Below, one piece after another: positions 9,431 through 17,690 of a DNA stretch of 64,000 bases; position 1 is the first letter of the stretch, and each line of letters begins with the position of its first letter. The notes below the pieces were generated by a model. It saw only the letters and a list, made by a program, of their open reading frames with translations. It did no database searches and was not told the DNA's origin. Both the position numbers and the translations under genes were made by a program. The stretch comes from Aerococcus sanguinicola (GTDB taxonomy: Bacteria > Bacillota > Bacilli > Lactobacillales > Aerococcaceae): NCBI RefSeq assembly GCF_001543145.1, contig NZ_CP014160.1, forward strand, positions 248,001 through 312,000. The letters run 5' to 3'.

Positions 9431-10538
9431 AATCTGTATCTGAGTCCGCTTCCACTGACCGGACCTTGTCATCAACTTCCTCAGCTAAGGGCAGGCGGAT
9501 GTGGAAGACCGAACCACTATTCAAGGAAGATTCCACGAAGAGCTGACCCTTGTAACCCTCGATCAGCTGACGGGCAATGGGAAGGCCGAGACCATTGCCA
9601 CCTCTTTCCCTAGACCGAGCCTTGTCCACCCGGTAGAAACGGTTAAAAATCTTATCCTGGTCTTCCTGAGAAAGCCCTTCGCCAAAATCCTGGATGGCAA
9701 TTTCCACATAGCGGATCACATCCGTAGATACCGTAATATGAATCAAGGGAGTATCGGTGGAATACTTGACGGCGTTGTCCAATAAGATAATGAGGCACTG
9801 CTCTAAATGGTGGCGGTTAATCGCCACATAATAAGGCTTAGAGAGCTCATTATTCAAGATGAAGGTGAAGTCAGGGTGGAGCATCTTGAAGTTCTCATAA
9901 GACTCTTCCACCACCATACCGGCATCAACCGCCTCATCTTGGTAGTGGATCTCCACTTGGCCAGCCCGCGACAGGTCGAGCATCTCTTGGACCAAAACCC
10001 GCATGCGCTCAATCTCACTCAGAGCTGATTGGATGGATTCCTGTAAAACTTCGGGATCATCCTTGCCCCAGCGGTTGAGCATCTTCAAGTGTCCCTGGAC
10101 AATCGCCACCGGGGTCCGCAATTCGTGAGAAGCATCCTCAACAAAATGCACCTGCTGGTCGATATAATGGGTCATCCGGTCTAAGAGCTGGTTAATCCCC
10201 AGGGAAATATCCGTCAGCTCATCCTGGCTATCGCGGATGATCACCCGGGTATCGGCAATGCTCTTAAAGGAGATCCGGTCCAGGGTGAATTTAATATCGC
10301 GGATAGGCTGGAGCATCCAAGACGCCGTTAAGAAACCTGCCACCCCTGAAGCAAAGAGGAGGAAGAAAGCGATAAAAGTGAGCGAGACCACTAATTCTCC
10401 CGGACTCAAGATCACAATCGCTATTGGTACCAGCATGGCAATGAGCCAGATAATCCCTGATAGGCAAAGCCCCCATTTCCAAAAAAGTGAAATCCGCTTT
10501 TTCTTCTCTTGGTTATCAGGTTGATTATCTAATTTCAT
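9429..10538 (-). CDS. Sensor histidine kinase with minimal extracellular loop (ArlS/CovS-like)
   Basis: Two-component sensor kinase of 369 aa. Two transmembrane helices (about 24-46 and 52-74) are joined by only a few residues, so there is almost no external domain. A HAMP linker follows, then a dimerisation domain with phospho-accepting histidine in FVEDASHELRTPVAIVQGH. The ATPase domain has the N box (LIILLDNAVKYS) and glycine boxes (DFGEGL, RGGNGLGL). Its start overlaps the regulator's stop by 4 nt (ATGA). Homologues called ArlS or CovS usually carry a larger external domain. The loss suggests signal sensing at the membrane, which is an inference. Confidence 0.9.
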   Translation of the reverse strand: MKLDNQPDNQEKKKRISLFWKWGLCLSGIIWLIAMLVPIAIVILSPGELVVSLTFIAFFLLFASGVAGFLTASWMLQPIRDIKFTLDRISFKSIADTRVIIRDSQDELTDISLGINQLLDRMTHYIDQQVHFVEDASHELRTPVAIVQGHLKMLNRWGKDDPEVLQESIQSALSEIERMRVLVQEMLDLSRAGQVEIHYQDEAVDAGMVVEESYENFKMLHPDFTFILNNELSKPYYVAINRHHLEQCLIILLDNAVKYSTDTPLIHITVSTDVIRYVEIAIQDFGEGLSQEDQDKIFNRFYRVDKARSRERGGNGLGLPIARQLIEGYKGQLFVESSLNSGSVFHIRLPLAEEVDDKVRSVEADSDTD

Positions 10539-11248
10539 TGTTCAGTCCTCATCACATAGCCTGTTCCGCGCACCGTTTGAATATAGGAAGGTTGGTCTTT
10601 GCGGTCAATCTTATTGCGCAAGTAACGGATATAAACATCCACGACATTGGTTTCAATCTCAGTGTCATAATTCCAGACCTTATTGAGTAATTCCTGGCGA
10701 GAAAGAACCACATTAACGTTCTCCATCAAGGTGACTAAGAGCTCGTATTCCCGCTTGGTCAAGTCGATGATATCATCCCCTCGGTGAACAATCCGATTTT
10801 CTTTTTCGACCGTGATATCCTTAAAGGTCAGCTTGGTTTGTTTCACTTGGAATTCACTCTCTGCAATATTAATGCGACGAAGCAAGGCCCGCATCCGTGC
10901 CAGGAGTTCTTCAATCGCAAAAGGTTTAACAATATAGTCATCGGCACCTTGGTCCAGGCCAGACACCCGGTCAATAATAGAATCGCGGGCAGTCATCATA
11001 ATCACTGGTGTCGTCTTCTCATGGCGCAGGCGGCGGCAGACTTCCACCCCATTAATTTCTGGGAGCATGAGGTCGAGCAGGATAATATCCCAGTCTTCTT
11101 CAAGAGCGGCCTTGAGTCCCGTCCGGCCATTGTAGCAAGTTTCCACTTCATAGCCCTCGTACTTCAGCTCCAATTCAATGAAACGGGCTAAATTCTTTTC
11201 ATCTTCAATAATTAATACACGTGTTGCTTCTTCACTCATCTCATTCAC
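10535..11248 (-). CDS. OmpR-family response regulator (ArlR/CovR-like)
   Basis: DNA-binding response regulator of 237 aa, partner of the kinase just downstream. The receiver domain (about 9-125) has the acidic pocket (IIEDE), the phosphorylated aspartate in LLDLMLPE, and the conserved lysine in ADDYIVKPFAIEELLARMRA. This last stretch is close to ArlR and CovR/CsrR. The winged-helix domain ends YIRYLRNKIDRKDQPSYIQTV, then RGTGYVM. GGAG is 7 nt before the ATG. Targets cannot be read from the window. Confidence 0.93.
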   Translation of the reverse strand: MNEMSEEATRVLIIEDEKNLARFIELELKYEGYEVETCYNGRTGLKAALEEDWDIILLDLMLPEINGVEVCRRLRHEKTTPVIMMTARDSIIDRVSGLDQGADDYIVKPFAIEELLARMRALLRRINIAESEFQVKQTKLTFKDITVEKENRIVHRGDDIIDLTKREYELLVTLMENVNVVLSRQELLNKVWNYDTEIETNVVDVYIRYLRNKIDRKDQPSYIQTVRGTGYVMRTEQ

Positions 11249-11312
11249 ACTCCATCTCCATAATATTTAGTTTTTGTGAAAAAATATTCCTTAAGCAATT
11301 CATATATCCCTA

Positions 11313-11321
11313 TGCTATAAT
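11313..11321 (+). promoter_or_regulatory. Promoter of the 50-aa membrane peptide gene
   Basis: TGCTATAAT is a consensus extended -10 box about 38 nt before the start codon at 11360, divergent from the response regulator. Confidence 0.6.
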
Positions 11322-11359
11322 AAAAAGCGTACAGCTTACAAGAGAAAGCGAGGTTTCTT

Positions 11360-11512
11360 ATGCCACAGCACATGCCAAAATCTAAAATGTACGATAACAA
11401 AAAGAAGAAAAAACGTCGTGGCCAAATCTTAATCTGGATCGGCCTCATCGCCATCATCGGCTCCGTCGTCTTCGCCACCGCCATGGCCCTCTACGGCTAT
11501 TACGCCGGGTAA
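11360..11512 (+). CDS. Hypothetical 50-aa single-span membrane peptide
   Basis: Product of 50 residues. A polar N-terminus with a lysine/arginine cluster (KKKKKRRG) is followed by one transmembrane helix (about 23-44, ILIWIGLIAIIGSVVFATAM) ending GYYAG. The positive-inside rule puts the N-terminus in the cytoplasm. An extended -10 promoter and GCGAGG upstream support expression. It is divergent from the regulator gene, and its stop lies 6 nt before a long family A repeat array. No family is recognised with certainty. It resembles the many short membrane proteins of lactic acid bacteria. Confidence 0.7.
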   Translation: MPQHMPKSKMYDNKKKKKRRGQILIWIGLIAIIGSVVFATAMALYGYYAG

Positions 11513-11517
11513 AACAA

Positions 11518-12047
11518 GGGTGTGAGAGGATGCGGGAGAAAGGGAACTCTGGAGTAAAAGGCCTGAGAAGGCTGAAAGCCTTCGACGGACTTTTGCGAAG
11601 AGGAGCCCTTTCTGCATCCTCGAACCCGACTAAAAGGGTGTGAGGGCTGGCGATTAGCTTTCCTTCACTGGAGCAAGTCACCAGAGCAGTCTGCAAGACT
11701 GCGTCGGAGACTTGTGAAGTGACAGGAAAGCTGCCAGACCGAACCCGACTAAAGGGTGCGAGAGGATGCGGGAGAAAGGGCCCTCTGGAGCAAAGATCCA
11801 GAGAAGACTGCAAGTCTTCGAAGGATCTTTGTGAAGAGGAGCCCTTTCTGCATCCTCGAACCCGACTAGCAAGGGTGTGAGACTTGGCGTTCAGGCTTGG
11901 ATGATTGGAGCAAGTCAGAATAAGAGCGAAGCATTCGCTCGTTTCTGACTTGTGAAAACACTCCAAGCCTGCCAAGTCGAACCCGACTACAGGATGTGAA
12001 GGCTAGCGCTTAGCTTTCCTTCACTGGAGCAAGTCAGCAAAGACTGG
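11518..12047 (+). repeat. Family A hairpin repeat array II (four full, one truncated copy)
   Basis: Full copies lie at 11518-11632, 11636-11751, 11754-11868 and 11873-11989. A fifth starts at 11992 and is cut at the apex near 12038. Outer arm pairs are GAGGATGC/GCATCCTC (copies 1, 3), GGCTGGC/GCCAGAC (copy 2) and ACTTGGC/GCCAAGT (copy 4). Middle and apical arms also differ and match within each copy. All are head to tail on the plus strand. This accounts for most of the 711-bp gap between the 50-aa gene and thiI. Confidence 0.92.
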
Positions 12048-12066
12048 GAATCCCCCAGTCTTTTTT
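12039..12066 (+). terminator. Terminator closing repeat array II
   Basis: AAGACTGGG pairs with CCCCAGTCTT, followed by six T on the plus strand. It replaces the second half of the truncated last family A copy, so the 50-aa gene, the array and this terminator can form one transcript. Confidence 0.75.
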
Positions 12067-12070
12067 ATTT

Positions 12071-12208
12071 CGACTTTTGTCACACTCTAATAAAATCTGT
12101 TCCAAAAGTCAGCTCTAGCATCCACTTCACCCATGATGGTGATCCTTGAACAAGGCTCTTCATCATGGCTTCCAGTGGTCTAGAGCTCCCGACTTTTGTC
12201 ACACTCTA
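12071..12208. repeat. Family B element (TTTTGTCACACTCT ends), copy 1
   Basis: CGACTTTTGTCACACTCT occurs at both edges (12071-12088 and 12190-12207). Internally TGTTCCAAAAGTC then AGCTCTAG pairs with CTAGAGCT then GACTTTT, giving a long hairpin. It shares TGTTCCAAAAGTCAG and ATCCACTTCAC with the copy at 16570-16791. It fills the rest of the gap before thiI. Confidence 0.75.
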
Positions 12209-12223
12209 AAGCTTACTTCTATT

Positions 12224-13450
12224 TTACAACAAATCTTCAAATTCATCTGCAATATGCTCAGCTTCTTCGACTTGGTCTTGCCATTCAATCCGCTCAAACT
12301 TGGTCTGGTCGACTGCTGCTTGGACGAGCTCATCGATGGCTAAGCGTTTTTCCAAGTATTCCACCTCGTCCAAATGGGGCTTGGTCTTAGGCGATGGCGG
12401 TGCAAAGACGGTGCAGCAGTCTTCGAAGGGCTGGATGGATAAGCCATAGGTGTCAATTTTTTCTGCGATATCGATAATCTCAAGCTTATCCATAGTCACC
12501 AGGGGACGGAGGATTGGGGTTGAGGTAACCGCATTGATGGTATACATGCTCTCCAGGGTCTGAGAAGCTACCTGCCCCACCGATTCGCCGTTCACAATAG
12601 CCAAGCCGTCATACTGGTCCCGCAAGCGGTCTGCCACCCGGTACATCATCCGCCGGGTCACGGTCATCAGGTATTCTTTAGGGATTTTTTCTTTGATTTC
12701 TTCCTGGATCTCGGTAAAAGGCACTTCTAAAAAGTTAATCCAGGCCGAGAAACGACTAAGCTTGCCCGCTAATTTCTTCGCCTTTTCCAGGGCTTGGGGA
12801 CTGGTGTAAGGTGGTGAGGCAAAATGGAGGGCGGTCACCCGGATGCCCCGCTTCATGGCCAAGTATCCAGCTACCGGAGAATCGATACCTCCCGACAACA
12901 TGAGCGTCGCCTTGGCGCTGGAACCCACGGGCAGGCCACCCAGTCCAGGCAGCCAATCCGTCGATAAGAGGAAGTCTTGTTCGCGCACCTTCACCCGCAA
13001 GGTCAGATCAGGTTGCTTTAGCTGGACCTTGAGCTCTGGATAGGCTGCGCCGACATGGGCACCTAATTCCCGGTTGATGGCATTAGTATCTAGACGATAG
13101 GAATGGTCCGAACGCGAGGTAGCAATCTTAAAGGTCTTAATATCAGACTTGGCCATCTCCTTAGCGACCACTTCAACAGCCACTTCTTTAAGTTTCTCGA
13201 AGTCGCGTTCGATAGTCAAAGCCGGACTATAGGACTGGATGCCGAAGACATCCTGTAGGCGCTCAAGAACCAGGTCTTGGGGGGCATCTTCAAGATGTAG
13301 GAACATAAAATCGTGTTGCTGGCTAACTTTAACTTGGGGATAGTCATAGAGGGCGCGCTTAATATTATCCGAGAGTATCCGAATAAAACGGCGCTTATTC
13401 TTGCCCTTAATGGACAACTCCCCATAGCGGATCATAATAATTTTTTTCAT
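12224..13450 (-). CDS. thiI: tRNA 4-thiouridine synthase / sulfurtransferase ThiI
   Basis: ThiI of 408 aa. It adenylates tRNA U8 and transfers sulfur to make 4-thiouridine, and in some bacteria supplies sulfur for thiazole. It has an N-terminal ferredoxin-like/THUMP region (about 1-165) and a PP-loop ATP site SGGIDSPVAGYLAMKRG. It ends after about 408 residues without a rhodanese domain, as in the Bacillus form. The sulfur donor is encoded just upstream (8-nt gap), so the two form one operon. Confidence 0.96.
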   Translation of the reverse strand: MKKIIMIRYGELSIKGKNKRRFIRILSDNIKRALYDYPQVKVSQQHDFMFLHLEDAPQDLVLERLQDVFGIQSYSPALTIERDFEKLKEVAVEVVAKEMAKSDIKTFKIATSRSDHSYRLDTNAINRELGAHVGAAYPELKVQLKQPDLTLRVKVREQDFLLSTDWLPGLGGLPVGSSAKATLMLSGGIDSPVAGYLAMKRGIRVTALHFASPPYTSPQALEKAKKLAGKLSRFSAWINFLEVPFTEIQEEIKEKIPKEYLMTVTRRMMYRVADRLRDQYDGLAIVNGESVGQVASQTLESMYTINAVTSTPILRPLVTMDKLEIIDIAEKIDTYGLSIQPFEDCCTVFAPPSPKTKPHLDEVEYLEKRLAIDELVQAAVDQTKFERIEWQDQVEEAEHIADEFEDLL

Positions 13451-13458
13451 AGGACCTC

Positions 13459-14610
13459 CTATTGGATTTTAGCAAATTTGTGGAGTAAGCGGCGGTAGAC
13501 TTCGATAAAGTCTTCCACTTCTTCCATGCGGTTGTCATGCCCGAAGCTCAAACGAATGGCACACCGGGCTAGGCTAGGATCTACCGGCATAGCGGCCAGG
13601 GTTGAGGATCCTTGCTGGCTCTTCCGGCTGGCACAGGCAGAAGTCGTTGACACATAAATGCCCTCTTCTTCTAAGGCGTGGACCATCACTTCACCACGAA
13701 CGCCTTTGAGGGCGAAGCAGAGAATATGGGCCGCACCATCCTGGGGACTGAAGACAGTTACCTGGTCCCCCTCCTCCGCCAAGAACTGACGAAGCCGGTC
13801 TTGAAAGGCTTGGTGCCTCTTACTTTCCTCATTAGCGCCTTCCTGGGTCAAGCGCATAGCCTTAACAGTAGCCACAATGGCGGGCAAGTTCTCAGTCGAA
13901 CTCCGGAGCAGGTGCTCTTGGCCGCCGCCATCTAAGAGGGGCAGGATCTGCCGGTTGGCCTTCTTATATAGGATACCACATCCCCTAGGTCCATTGAACT
14001 TATGTGCTGAAAAACTCATCAAATCCACCCGGGGATGGATCAAGGGACGTGGGGTCTTCATGAAACTCTGAACCCCATCCACATGAAAATGGATGCTCGG
14101 ATAGTCTTCTAAGACCTCAGCCAATTCCGCGATAGGTTGTTGGCTACCAATTTCATTATTGATGGCCATCACAGAGACCAGGGTCGTATCAGGACGGATG
14201 GCCGCCTTCAAGTCTTCGGCATGGACCTTGCCCTCCTTGTCTACAGGCAAGTAGGTCACTTCAAAGCCTTGCTTTTCAAGGGCATGCATGGTGTTCATGA
14301 TGGCGGGATGTTCGACCTGGCTGGTGATCAGGTGCTTGCCTGCTCCAGCTTTTTCCAGAGCTGTTCCTTTAACTGCCCAGTTGTCTGACTCCGTTCCCGA
14401 TCCCGTGAAAAAGACTTCCTCTGGCGAACAGCCTAAGATATCAGCAGCCTGCTTGCGGGCCGACTCTAGGAGACGGTGGGCCTGGTTACCCAAGGCGTGG
14501 AGGCTGGAAGGATTGGCATAGTAAGTCTCCATCGTTTTAAGCATAGACTCTGCTGCTTCTTTAAAAATCTTAGTGGTGGCACTGTTGTCAAAATAGATGG
14601 TTTTTGACAT
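13459..14610 (-). CDS. Cysteine desulfurase partnered with ThiI
   Basis: Pyridoxal-phosphate enzyme of 383 aa that takes sulfur from cysteine. The PLP-binding lysine is in SFSAHKFNGPRGCGILY (about residue 200). The persulfide cysteine is in STTSACASRKSQQGSS. It is IscS/NifS-like and the equivalent of NifZ, which serves ThiI in Bacillus. Its position directly before thiI supports a dedicated role in tRNA thiolation rather than general iron-sulfur assembly, which is an inference from context. Confidence 0.93.
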   Translation of the reverse strand: MSKTIYFDNSATTKIFKEAAESMLKTMETYYANPSSLHALGNQAHRLLESARKQAADILGCSPEEVFFTGSGTESDNWAVKGTALEKAGAGKHLITSQVEHPAIMNTMHALEKQGFEVTYLPVDKEGKVHAEDLKAAIRPDTTLVSVMAINNEIGSQQPIAELAEVLEDYPSIHFHVDGVQSFMKTPRPLIHPRVDLMSFSAHKFNGPRGCGILYKKANRQILPLLDGGGQEHLLRSSTENLPAIVATVKAMRLTQEGANEESKRHQAFQDRLRQFLAEEGDQVTVFSPQDGAAHILCFALKGVRGEVMVHALEEEGIYVSTTSACASRKSQQGSSTLAAMPVDPSLARCAIRLSFGHDNRMEEVEDFIEVYRRLLHKFAKIQ

Positions 14611-14685
14611 AAAGTTAGCTTCCTTTCTCTTAAAACAGTGAACCCTCTCCAGATTTCGCCGATCGGGAGAGGGAACTTGACGATA

Positions 14686-16410
14686 CTAATAATTATATTT
14701 GTCCTTGTCTGCGCGGTAAATTTTCTCGATTTCGCTCTGAGCTTGGCTATCGAATTTCGCTACACAATCCACGATGGCCTGGTAGGCTCCCTGATAATCG
14801 TAGCGCTCATTGAAGAGGTAGTGGGAATAGTCCACCGCATCATTAATCTCAGGATGGTTGGCTCGGTAACGGTTGGCATATTGGATAGCCGTCTCGGTCA
14901 AGCGCACATAGTCGAGGGTCTTCTCAATTTCCGTATCCAAGTATTCAATATCCTCAGAAGCAATTTGGCTCAAACGGTTGATTTCTTCCATATCTAGTTT
15001 CACCCGGTTGAGCTTAGACCGCATGGCATCCAAGGTATCTTCACAAGCAAAGAAACGGTCCAGATAACTTGGATCTAGGCCAGGCAGGTGGTACTGGCCA
15101 ACCTTGCGCTTGATATTGCGGAGGTCGAGCTCGTAGAGATAGAGCTGGTCGCGGGCTTCCCGCTCCTGCTGCTTGAGACCAGCCAAGGACGAAACAATCT
15201 TGGACTGACCTTTCTCAATTTCAGCTAGGGTCTCATAACTATCCCGGTAGCGGGTTTCCATATCGCTGTAGGCAATGGTATGGTTGCCTTCCTGCTGGTT
15301 GGTATAATCGATGGTTTCCTGGAGGCGGTCAATCTGATCGGCGTAGTCACGCATTTGGGACATTTCACTACCCGATAGCTGGTAATTCTGAGCCACACGG
15401 TCGATCTCTAAGATGGCATAACGGTTGGACTGGTGAACCTTACTTAGGGTTTGTTGCATGGCCCCCTGGTTGCCGCCAATGTATTGCTTGGCTCGAAGTT
15501 CCGCTTCCATCAGTTCATAGGTCCGGTCAATCTGTACTTCCGCCCGCTCCATAATGGCTTGGGCTTCATCCAGGTCAGCCCGGGCAATGGCTTCCTTAGC
15601 ATTGTTGATAACCTTGTCAACTTGGTTGATCTCTTCAGGAATATCCACATCCATGGGGAAACGGTAGTCTTCATCCAACATGGCCTTATAGCCTTGGTTC
15701 AAGTCTTCATACTGGGCCAGGTATTCTTCATCGATCCGAGTCAAGAGGCTAGGAATTTCTTCCATCATCCCCTCTAAAGACTCAATATCCCGCTGGATCT
15801 GTTCCAAGATTTCATGGGCCCCGATAAAATCCCCATCATTCATCAATTCATTGTATTTGGTGAAATCTAATTCAATATAGGACAAGTTCTTCTCTAAAGT
15901 TTCCTGGGAAGGGCCGTAAGCATAGCTATGGGCCAATAATTGTTTGCGGATCTTAGCATAGCGGTCATAGAGCTCTTCATGGTAGCTCGCATTGGCGTCC
16001 TCCTGGTCCAAGAGCTTCTCCAATCGCTGGTTAATCCCCTCGACTTCCGTCCGAGCTTCCTGGAGTAGGTCTTCCGCCTTGTCCGACATTTGCCGCGCTT
16101 TAATTTTTGAGAATAATTTATCTGTAGCGTCCTGGGCTGAGACGAGAACCGCTTCAATTTCGGGTAACTTGTACTGGGTTACGGTTTGCCAATTGGCCTG
16201 TTCGTTCTCGAGCGCCCGTCCGGTTTTACCTGTTACATTCTTGTTTTTGATCGTATAGAGTTTGTCAGCAACCGGAATCGCCATGATCTCTTGTTTCTGC
16301 TCATCCAGTTCCTGATTGGTCTTGGTCTGCTTCTTACTTAAATAATACAGTATACCATAGCTGATGAGCACAATCAGAATCACGACGAGCAATGCGATTA
16401 ATAGCTCCAC
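14686..16410 (-). CDS. ezrA: Septation ring formation regulator EzrA
   Basis: EzrA of 574 aa, a membrane-anchored division protein that binds FtsZ and limits extra rings. An N-terminal transmembrane helix (about 3-22, LLIALLVVILIVLISYGILY) is followed by about 550 residues of almost continuous coiled coil rich in glutamate, leucine and glutamine. Length matches the family. It is monocistronic between iscS-thiI and rpsD. Confidence 0.95.
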   Translation of the reverse strand: MELLIALLVVILIVLISYGILYYLSKKQTKTNQELDEQKQEIMAIPVADKLYTIKNKNVTGKTGRALENEQANWQTVTQYKLPEIEAVLVSAQDATDKLFSKIKARQMSDKAEDLLQEARTEVEGINQRLEKLLDQEDANASYHEELYDRYAKIRKQLLAHSYAYGPSQETLEKNLSYIELDFTKYNELMNDGDFIGAHEILEQIQRDIESLEGMMEEIPSLLTRIDEEYLAQYEDLNQGYKAMLDEDYRFPMDVDIPEEINQVDKVINNAKEAIARADLDEAQAIMERAEVQIDRTYELMEAELRAKQYIGGNQGAMQQTLSKVHQSNRYAILEIDRVAQNYQLSGSEMSQMRDYADQIDRLQETIDYTNQQEGNHTIAYSDMETRYRDSYETLAEIEKGQSKIVSSLAGLKQQEREARDQLYLYELDLRNIKRKVGQYHLPGLDPSYLDRFFACEDTLDAMRSKLNRVKLDMEEINRLSQIASEDIEYLDTEIEKTLDYVRLTETAIQYANRYRANHPEINDAVDYSHYLFNERYDYQGAYQAIVDCVAKFDSQAQSEIEKIYRADKDKYNY

Positions 16411-16569
16411 ATTCGCTCCTCCAATTCATTAATATTTTATCATGTCTTACTTTCTTATACTCATAAATTATAGCAGAAAAAAGCCCTTTAGCCTAGGGAG
16501 AGTCCATAAAAAGCCCTTGACTGCCCTTCTTTCTTTTCTGAGCTTTTGTCAAAGCGTCTGCTTAAGCAT

Positions 16570-16791
16570 GAGGCTGGGACAAAAGCTTTGACCTCTTTTT
16601 AAATAACGAACTTTTTGGCAAAAATCTGTTCCAAAAGTCAGTCCTGACATCCACTTCACGAACTATGTCCAATCGTTTATCAACGATTTCCCATAGTTTG
16701 TGGACAGTTGCTGTAGCTGTTCGACGCGCAGCGAGTTACAGATATAGTATGCGTTAGCTGATTCAGGCCTAATCGACTTTTGTCACACTCT
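16570..16791. repeat. Family B element, copy 2
   Basis: The 455-bp gap between ezrA and rpsD holds GAGGCTGGGACAAAAGCTTT at the left, then TGTTCCAAAAGTCAG, GACATCCACTTCAC and CGACTTTTGTCACACTCT at the right. TCCTGA pairs with TCAGG, and CATAGT/ACTATG arms sit inside. The edges match copy 1 at 12071-12208 while the stem sequences differ. Confidence 0.7.
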
Positions 16792-16814
16792 TTCTTTGGA
16801 AATTATTTTTTTCG

Positions 16815-16846
16815 ACAAAAAAGGAGCCAGCCAGGCTAGCTCCTTT
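16815..16846 (-). terminator. rpsD terminator
   Basis: Minus strand AAGGAGCTAGCC pairs with GGCTGGCTCCTT (one G-U pair), followed by six T, 20 nt after the rpsD stop codon. Confidence 0.85.
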
Positions 16847-16865
16847 AAATTATTTAAGCTTAAAA

Positions 16866-17480
16866 TTAAGATAATTGGTTGTAGTATTCAACGACGAGTG
16901 ATTCATCGATATCTGGGTTCATTTCGTCGCGTTCTGGGTAGCGAGTTAATGAGCCTTCGAATTTTTCTTCATCGAATGATACATATGGAACGTGGCCGTA
17001 TAAACCTTCAACAGAATCCTTGATAACTTGGATTTCTTTAGATTTTTCACGAACGCCGATCACTTGGTCAACATCCACTAAGTAAGAAGGAATGTCCACA
17101 CGTTTGCCATCAACTAAGATGTGGCCGTGGGTAACCAATTGACGGGCTTGGCGACGAGTTGAAGCCAAACCTAAGCGGTAAACCATGTTGTCTAAGCGAC
17201 GTTCAAGTAAGATCATGAAGTTAACCCCGAGCTTACCTTCTTTAATTTTACCAGCTTTTACGAACAAGTTATGGAATTGTTTTTCAGTCATTCCATAGAT
17301 GTAACGTAATTTTTGTTTTTCTTGTAATTGTAAACCGTATTCTGAAAGGCTCTTACGGCGTTGGTTAGGTCCGTGTTGACCTGGTGCGTAAGGGCGACGG
17401 CTTAATTCTTTACCTGTACCTGATAATGAGATCCCTAAACGACGGGATACTTTCCATGTTGGTCCTGTATAACGTGACAT
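16866..17480 (-). CDS. rpsD: 30S ribosomal protein S4
   Basis: S4 of 204 aa, a primary 16S rRNA-binding protein of the 30S subunit. The start is placed at [16 protein letters not shown], which is the family N-terminus and has GGAGG 9 nt upstream. The open frame extends further upstream but without support. The S4 RNA-binding domain is about 93-155 ([20 protein letters not shown]). It is monocistronic with a long leader. Confidence 0.97.
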   Translation of the reverse strand: MSRYTGPTWKVSRRLGISLSGTGKELSRRPYAPGQHGPNQRRKSLSEYGLQLQEKQKLRYIYGMTEKQFHNLFVKAGKIKEGKLGVNFMILLERRLDNMVYRLGLASTRRQARQLVTHGHILVDGKRVDIPSYLVDVDQVIGVREKSKEIQVIKDSVEGLYGHVPYVSFDEEKFEGSLTRYPERDEMNPDIDESLVVEYYNQLS

Positions 17481-17688
17481 TGATGAATTCCTCCATATAA
17501 ATTGATTTATTGGAGTAAAATAAGTCATTCAGTTGATCGCATTCGTGCAGTCCGCTCCTTGGCTTTCTCCTATTGCAGCCGCGGATACTTGCTTCACCTA
17601 TGTGGGAGGACTGTTGACGAGCTTGCTTCAACTGTGCTGCATTATTTTACACAAAAATTATCTTATCAAGCTTTAATCGGCTTGTCAA
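17481..17688 (-). promoter_or_regulatory. rpsD: rpsD promoter and long leader
   Basis: Minus strand: -35 TTGACA (17683-17688), 17-nt spacer, -10 TAAGAT (17660-17665), then about 170 nt of leader before the start codon. In Bacillus rpsD is autoregulated by S4 binding a structured leader. The length here fits such a site, but a specific fold was not confirmed by eye. Confidence 0.6.
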
Positions 17689-17690
17689 GC

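Noticed and set aside
11454..11975. 173-aa minus-strand open frame with repeated peptide blocks
   Set aside because: It lies wholly in family A array II. The repeated residues are the DNA repeats read in one frame. There is no ribosome site, and similar false frames occur at 21725-21964 and 27423-27976.
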